DNA of 64,000 nucleotides from Ktedonosporobacter rubrisoli. GTDB lineage: Bacteria; Chloroflexota; Ktedonobacteria; Ktedonobacterales; Ktedonobacteraceae. This document shows, piece by piece, positions 59,485 through 64,000 of this stretch. The position numbers and the translations under genes are program-made. The notes under the pieces were generated by a model that did no database searches, was not told the origin of the DNA, and saw nothing but the letters and a program-made list of their open reading frames with translations. Location: the NCBI RefSeq assembly GCF_004208415.1, contig NZ_CP035758.1:4464001-4528000 (forward strand). The letters are read 5' to 3'. How positions within the stretch are numbered: position 1 is the stretch's first letter; the number at the start of each line of letters is the position of its first letter.

Positions 59485-60098
59485 GCAGGGCTCTCCTTCC
59501 TCTGTCATTCCGCCCAGAGCTTTTCTAGCATTTGGAAAGGGATGGAGGCCATGAGGTCTGCTGCCTCCATAGGGAGCGTGAAGGATGCTCACATTCTTCC
59601 CTTCTCTAGTGTCGAAGACAACTGGATCAACGCTGAAAAGCCCTTTCATCCAACCATAAGACACAGGTTACATTTATAGATAGTGTATCATATATAAGGT
59701 CACACATACATATCATGCTCCACAAAGGACAGCTCCTTACTATAAAGAATAGCAAAAAGATAAGGATAAGAGCAAAAAACGAATTTCGGCAAAGAGTGAT
59801 CTCGTTTTTTGCATAAAATTTACTGATGTAACCTATAACTCATTACTTCACTAAGCCCAGCGTATTTCCCCTGGCGCACAGTCTCCCTGGCCAGGCGAAC
59901 CCGCTTGTGCGCTTCATTTCAACTCATCCATATAGTAGGGCCTCTAGTAAGGTTTGGGTTGCACTTGCGCCATAAGTTTGATAGACTTACAACGTCGGGG
60001 GAAGAATGTGTTGCGTATACTTATGTAGGAAAACAGTATAAGGCACCAACGTCGTTGTTATTCACGCGACCATGTGACCCTCGGAGGAGAAATTTATT
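59485..60098. repeat. Intergenic region with 11-bp inverted repeat upstream of pckA
   Basis: About 600 bp. GCAAAAAACGA (59772-59782) and TCGTTTTTTGC (59802-59812) are perfectly complementary, 19-nt loop. It lies about 290 nt before pckA. A structured control region or operator is possible; no clear promoter pair for pckA was found. Confidence 0.5.
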
Positions 60099-61682
60099 AT
60101 GACAATGATGATGAGCAGGAAAGCTCTAGAGGACTACGGATTAGTCAATCTGGGAAAGATCAATTGGAATCTTTCACCGGCAGCCCTTGTCGAGCACGCA
60201 TTGGCGCGTGGAGAGGGAATGCTAGCCTCTAATGGGGCATTTGCGGCCACAACCGGATCACATACAGGGCGCTCTCCTAAAGATAAGTTTATTGTCTCCA
60301 ATAAGGAGACGGCGGCACGCATCTGGTGGGGCGAGAATAATCATCCCATCAGCCCTGAAGCTTTCGCTTCGGTGCGCCGTAGCCTCGCCGACTATCTGCA
60401 GGGGCGCGATGTCTATATTCTCGATGCTGCAGCTGGTGCCGACCCACGCTATCGCATGCCTATTCAGGTTATTACGGAGCTGGCCTGGCACAATCTGTTT
60501 GCCCGCCAACTTTTCTTACGCGCTAAGGAAAGCGATCTGACTAGCGACGATCCCGGTTTTACTATTCTTTGTGTTCCGCATTTCCATACCTATCCACCTG
60601 CCCATGGAACTCGTTCAGAGGCCGCTATTATTCTTGATTTTGAAGAGCGTTTAGTATTGATCGCAGGCACCGAGTATGCCGGCGAAATGAAAAAATCCAT
60701 TTTTACAGTTCTTAATTTCCTCTTACCAGCTAGAGGCGTTCTTCCTATGCACTGCTCTGCCAATGTCGGACCCCTGGGAGACGTTGCGCTCTTCTTCGGG
60801 CTCTCCGGTACAGGTAAGACCAGTCTTTCAGCAGATCCCAGCCGCCAGTTGATTGGTGATGATGAGCACGGGTGGGGCGAAAACGGTGTTTTTAACTTCG
60901 AGGGGGGCTGCTATGCCAAGTGCATCCATCTCTCTAAGAAGTATGAGCCGCAGATCTGGAATGCTGTTCGCTTCGGCTCTGTCTATGAAAATGTCGTACT
61001 GAATGAAAAAACCCGCGAGCCCGATTATGATGACGACTCGCTTACTGAAAATACACGCGTAGCTTATCCAGTCGACTATATTGATAACGTGGTTGAGTCA
61101 AGTATGGGTGGTCATCCCAAGGCTGTAATTTTCCTTTCGGCCGATTCGTTTGGAATTTTGCCGCCAATCTCTCAGCTGACAACAGAACAAGCAATGTACT
61201 ATTTCCTGTCGGGCTATACTAGCAAGCTGGCAGGTACAGAAGCAGGGGTAACAACACCTCAGGCAACCTTTAGCCCATGCTTCGGTGCGCCTTTCTTGCC
61301 ACTTCGTCCCGGCGAATACGCAAATATGCTACGCGAGCGTATTGAGAAGCATAATGTACGTTGCTATCTCATCAATACGGGTTGGACTGGTGGACCCTAT
61401 GGGGTCGGTCAGCGTATCAATATCAATTACACCCGCTCTATGGTTCGCGCGGCAATTGATGGTACGCTCGATGGAGCCGAGACGGTAACCGATTCTGTCT
61501 TCGGTCTGCGTATCCCCACAAGTTGTCCAGACGTACCCAACTCGGTACTCATCCCGCGTAATACCTGGGCCGATAAGGATGCATATGATCGCGGCGCGGT
61601 TGAACTGGCAGCTCGTTTCAAAAAGAACTTTGAGCAGTTCACTTTGCCTTCCGATGATGTGCGCCGGGCCGGTCCTCGCTAA
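60099..61682 (+). CDS. pckA: Phosphoenolpyruvate carboxykinase (ATP)
   Basis: Converts oxaloacetate + ATP to PEP + CO2 + ADP, the entry to gluconeogenesis. 527 residues, normal length. GSHTGRSPKDKFIV (N-terminal site), CSANVGPLGDVALFFGLSGT with GKTSLSADPSRQLIGDDEHG (kinase 1a/2 motifs with P-loop and metal Asp), NFEGGCYAKCIHLSKKYEPQ, GHPKAVIFLSADSFGILPPI, YTSKLAGTEAG, NTGWTGGPYGVGQRI. GGAGGAG lies 9 nt or more before the first of several close ATG codons. Own terminator follows. Confidence 0.96.
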   Translation: MTMMMSRKALEDYGLVNLGKINWNLSPAALVEHALARGEGMLASNGAFAATTGSHTGRSPKDKFIVSNKETAARIWWGENNHPISPEAFASVRRSLADYLQGRDVYILDAAAGADPRYRMPIQVITELAWHNLFARQLFLRAKESDLTSDDPGFTILCVPHFHTYPPAHGTRSEAAIILDFEERLVLIAGTEYAGEMKKSIFTVLNFLLPARGVLPMHCSANVGPLGDVALFFGLSGTGKTSLSADPSRQLIGDDEHGWGENGVFNFEGGCYAKCIHLSKKYEPQIWNAVRFGSVYENVVLNEKTREPDYDDDSLTENTRVAYPVDYIDNVVESSMGGHPKAVIFLSADSFGILPPISQLTTEQAMYYFLSGYTSKLAGTEAGVTTPQATFSPCFGAPFLPLRPGEYANMLRERIEKHNVRCYLINTGWTGGPYGVGQRININYTRSMVRAAIDGTLDGAETVTDSVFGLRIPTSCPDVPNSVLIPRNTWADKDAYDRGAVELAARFKKNFEQFTLPSDDVRRAGPR

Positions 61683-61703
61683 TATATGCCTGATCAATAC
61701 TTT

Positions 61704-61742
61704 GTAGGGCGATCCCGGTGGTCGCCCTACTTTTCTTTTTTC
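61704..61742 (+). terminator. Rho-independent terminator of pckA
   Basis: GTAGGGCGA (61704-61712) pairs with TCGCCCTAC (61722-61730), 9-nt loop, followed by TTTTCTTTTTT. Confidence 0.92.
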
Positions 61743-62244
61743 GGGAGTAGCTCACCTCTTGTTCTTGCCCCAAGCCAAATATCTCGCTAATCTTGTAATA
61801 AATATTGGAATCACAGGTTTTGCTAGCGATTTCGGGCTTTTGAGAAGTCGACTAGACAACTATATAACAACTTGACAATACCACGAGAATATGTTACGCT
61901 CCTATTAACTTTAAAGGGCTCAAGACTTTATTGCATTATACATACAAGCGCTCATCTCAAAGAAAGAGGTTGAATAAAATAGGCTGCATAAAAGGTTAGC
62001 GCAGAACATAAGTGAGCGCTACGCCTTGTCATAGATACTTTTCCCCTCGATGCAGCTTAGCGGTGTAGAGAAAGCTGTACAATCAGCGCTGACTGTACAA
62101 TATGGCCTTCCATTTATGACGCGACTTCCATAACTACTCTTCCTTGTTCGCTACTTGCTAGAAGTGTCATCAACATCAGTCAAGGAGAGCTTACAGCACA
62201 GCATTAACATTTTAACTATTTTGTAATGCTTGAGGAGGTTTTCT
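61743..62244. other. Intergenic region upstream of the solute-binding protein gene
   Basis: 500 bp. It contains a 24-bp near-perfect palindrome (separate entry). No coding frame. TACAAT at about 62096-62101 overlaps the palindrome edge and could be a -10. Confidence 0.45.
62076..62099. promoter_or_regulatory. 24-bp near-perfect palindrome (candidate operator)
   Basis: TGTACA at 62076-62081 and 62094-62099 flank TCAGCGCTGA (62083-62092), centred on AGCGCT; only one symmetrical pair of positions (62082/62093) breaks the dyad. It lies 146 nt upstream of the solute-binding protein start, so it likely regulates that transporter. Confidence 0.65.
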
Positions 62245-63918
62245 GTGTCTTCCTATTATCGTCGAAGAGGACCTAAATTAGCAGTCCCCTTATTCACGCT
62301 TCTGGCCTTATTTACGCTGTTACTTTCTGCTTGTGGAGGAAGCGGTCAATCCTCGACAAACACAGACCAGAAGCATGTTTTGACCATCGCCACCCAATCG
62401 ACAAACTTCTCTTTACCTGGCTTCAATCCCTATAGCACGAGTCCTAACTTTGGCATCAACGGCTTCGTCTACGAAACTCTTGAGTTCTGCAACGTTAATG
62501 ATGGTAACTATGCTCCTCTGCTGGCTACCGATCATTCCTGGAGTAAGGACCTCACTCAGGTTACATTCCATACGCGCCAGAACGTCAAGTGGAACGATGG
62601 CCAGAGCTTCAGTGCTGAGGATGTGGCTTTTACATTTAACGCAATTAAGCAATATCCGGCGGCGGATACGGCCAATGCCTGGTCCTATCTGAAAAGCGTG
62701 GAGGCTACCGATGCGAACACTGTGGTGATGACGCTCAAAAAGCCCTATGTTCCCGCGCTCTATTTTATAGCCACCCAGGTAGTAATTATCCCCAAACACG
62801 TCTTTGCCAGCGTGGGCGATGTTACCAAGTACAACAATGACAAGGTAGTAGGTACAGGCCCCTTCACACTAAAGCGCTACACCTCTGATCTCATGGTCCT
62901 TGACCGCAATCCCGGCTTCTGGCAGGCTGATAAAGTCAAAGTTGATGAGATACGCATGCCCTACTACAACGGAAATGAATCGGCGCAAACGGTGATGCCT
63001 ACGGGCAAGATCGATTGGAGCGGCTATTACGACGAGAACCTGCAGAAATCATTCATCGATAAAGATCCAGCTCACAATCACTACTTTATGGATGCTATCA
63101 ACATGGTTGGTATCTTTGTCGATATCAATGATCCCTTGCTGAGCCAGGTACCTGTGCGCAAGGCTATCAGCGCCGCGCTTGACCGCGAGGGCTTCGCCAA
63201 GCAGGCGGTAGCGGGCTTTGAGCCGCCTGTCGCCCAACATGGCCTGGTGCTGCCTGCCGGTAAGGATTATCTCGATCCGACTTATGCCAATCTCTCTACC
63301 AAGCCTGATCCTGCGCAGGCCGAGAAATATCTGAAGGATGCCGGTTTCACCAAAGGCGCTGATGGCATTTATGCTAAGGATGGCAAGCGCCTCTCCTTCG
63401 AACTTATCTCTGTGGTTGGTTTCTCCGACTGGAACGCTATCGCCCAGATGGCGCAGGCTGAGCTCAAGACTGTGGGCATCGAAATCAAGATCAAGCTTAT
63501 GGCGGAATCGGCCTACCGCACGTTCCGCGCTTCTACGCAGCCACATCAACTGATGCTCAATTCGGTCACTGGCGGCCCCAGCCCGTACTACGTCTACTAC
63601 GGAACGCTTGCTAGCAGCAGCATTCCACCCAATGGACGCAATAGTAGCTTCTGGAAGGATGGGAAAACTGATCAGTTGCTTCAAGAGTTTGCCACTTCGG
63701 ATAACAAGGATCAGCAAAAGCAGGCCATTCAAGAGCTGCAGAAGATCATGGTTGAGCAGGTACCCTTTATTCCTGTGCTCGGCGGGGCCCGCTGGTGCGA
63801 ATATACCAGTACGCGCTTCACCGGCTGGCCTTCGGAGCAGAATCCTTATTCGTCGTGTGCTCCTTACGCTTTCCCAGACAATGAGTACATTATCCTACAC
63901 TTGCAACCAGCCTCTTAA
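62245..63918 (+). CDS. ABC transporter solute-binding lipoprotein, family 5 (oligopeptide-type)
   Basis: 557 residues from GTG 62245, chosen because GAGGAGG ends 6 nt upstream; a TTG at 62230 lies inside that site. Signal peptide with lipobox LLLSAC, then GGSGQSSTNT linker. SBP_bac_5 marks: TDHSWSKDLTQVTFHTRQNV, KWNDGQSFSAEDVAFTFNAI, GTGPFTLKRYTSDLMVLDRN, VPVRKAISAALDREGFA, and the C-terminal PDNEYIILH. Captures peptides, nickel or small glycosides for an ABC importer; the permease genes probably follow outside the window. A hairpin after the gene would attenuate readthrough. Confidence 0.92.
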   Translation: MSSYYRRRGPKLAVPLFTLLALFTLLLSACGGSGQSSTNTDQKHVLTIATQSTNFSLPGFNPYSTSPNFGINGFVYETLEFCNVNDGNYAPLLATDHSWSKDLTQVTFHTRQNVKWNDGQSFSAEDVAFTFNAIKQYPAADTANAWSYLKSVEATDANTVVMTLKKPYVPALYFIATQVVIIPKHVFASVGDVTKYNNDKVVGTGPFTLKRYTSDLMVLDRNPGFWQADKVKVDEIRMPYYNGNESAQTVMPTGKIDWSGYYDENLQKSFIDKDPAHNHYFMDAINMVGIFVDINDPLLSQVPVRKAISAALDREGFAKQAVAGFEPPVAQHGLVLPAGKDYLDPTYANLSTKPDPAQAEKYLKDAGFTKGADGIYAKDGKRLSFELISVVGFSDWNAIAQMAQAELKTVGIEIKIKLMAESAYRTFRASTQPHQLMLNSVTGGPSPYYVYYGTLASSSIPPNGRNSSFWKDGKTDQLLQEFATSDNKDQQKQAIQELQKIMVEQVPFIPVLGGARWCEYTSTRFTGWPSEQNPYSSCAPYAFPDNEYIILHLQPAS

Positions 63919-63958
63919 GCCGAGGTTGGCCTCCATAGTAAGGTAAAAAGCTCAAGCA

Positions 63959-63999
63959 GGGGGTTGGCCTGACCGAGGCCGACCCCCACGCTTCTTTCA
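63959..63999 (+). terminator. Hairpin after the solute-binding protein gene
   Basis: GGGGGTTGGCCT (63959-63970) pairs with AGGCCGACCCCC (63976-63987), one T-G pair, 5-nt loop; ACGCTTCTTTC follows. Strong stem with a broken U-run, common as a partial terminator between a binding protein and its permeases. Confidence 0.7.
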
Positions 64000-64000
64000 G

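Noticed and set aside
1..64000. CRISPR array, tRNA or rRNA genes
   Set aside because: No regularly spaced 23-40 bp repeats, no cloverleaf with GGTTCGAATCC-type T-arm and no rRNA-like conserved stretches were noticed on either strand.

Overview
The window looks like chromosome of a Ktedonobacteria-type member of the Chloroflexota (mycelial, spore-forming soil bacteria). This is inferred from protein content: a bacterial G1 (eqolisin-like) peptidase, a PEP carboxykinase, several ABC-F, MFS, GntR, PadR and ECF genes, membrane-anchored baseplate-J-like and FG-GAP-like proteins, a group II intron and a decayed transposase of a kind I associate with Ktedonobacter. GC is moderate (about 50 percent by eye) and most starts have a clear Shine-Dalgarno. 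I see no rRNA, tRNA or CRISPR array.

Layout. 1-7.3 kb: truncated ABC-F ATPase, pyrE, a slipin/NfeD membrane-quality pair and a DUF4832-type secreted protein. 7.4-11.3 kb: a mobile-DNA patch with an ORF-less group II intron, a THUMP-type RNA methyltransferase and a multiply frameshifted transposase pseudogene. 11.5-34.2 kb: ordinary accessory metabolism and regulation (two MFS exporters, PadR, LysR, MocR and GntR regulators, cupin, G1 peptidase, CPBP protease, FAD monooxygenase, GrdB-like protein, PLD lipoprotein, peroxiredoxin, GT87-like mannosyltransferase, extended SDR, ALDH-like enzyme). 34.7-43.7 kb: an archease-rtcB RNA-ligase operon whose rtcB is cut in two by a 6,975-bp element carrying a large serine recombinase. 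44.5-58.8 kb: an ECF sigma factor, several two-component systems, murD, a Usp fusion protein, and an ECF41 sigma factor with its divergent epimerase. 58.8-64 kb: an APS-kinase-like protein, pckA and an oligopeptide-type solute-binding lipoprotein.

Main result. The two halves of rtcB (N half 42416-43144, C half 34718-35440, both minus strand) join exactly in frame, giving a 483-residue RtcB with the family motif GSRGFGHQ, if the DNA between two shared TC dinucleotides (GA on the plus strand, at 35441-35442 and 42416-42417) is removed. The reconstructed attP shows the dyad arms expected for a serine integrase. It lies inside the recombinase reading frame, so the integrated recombinase ends in five host-encoded residues and the excised circle would encode a form about 30 residues longer. 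The element carries a minus-strand cassette of a zinc-site protein, two membrane-anchored exported proteins and a small hypothetical protein, a divergent XRE regulator, a 182-nt inverted-repeat structure and a diverged direct repeat. By analogy with excisable elements such as skin in sigK, this may be a reversible switch on RNA repair. That part is inference.

Other points. Three places carry tandem 11-bp direct repeats just upstream of a possible -10 box, the architecture bound by OmpR/PhoB-type response regulators; one KdpE-like regulator is encoded nearby. An ECF41-type promoter precedes the epimerase divergent from the ECF41 gene. A strong sigma-70 promoter overlaps a 13-bp inverted repeat ahead of the FAD monooxygenase. 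A perfect 20-bp inverted repeat covers part of the Shine-Dalgarno of a small gene behind the first ECF sigma gene.
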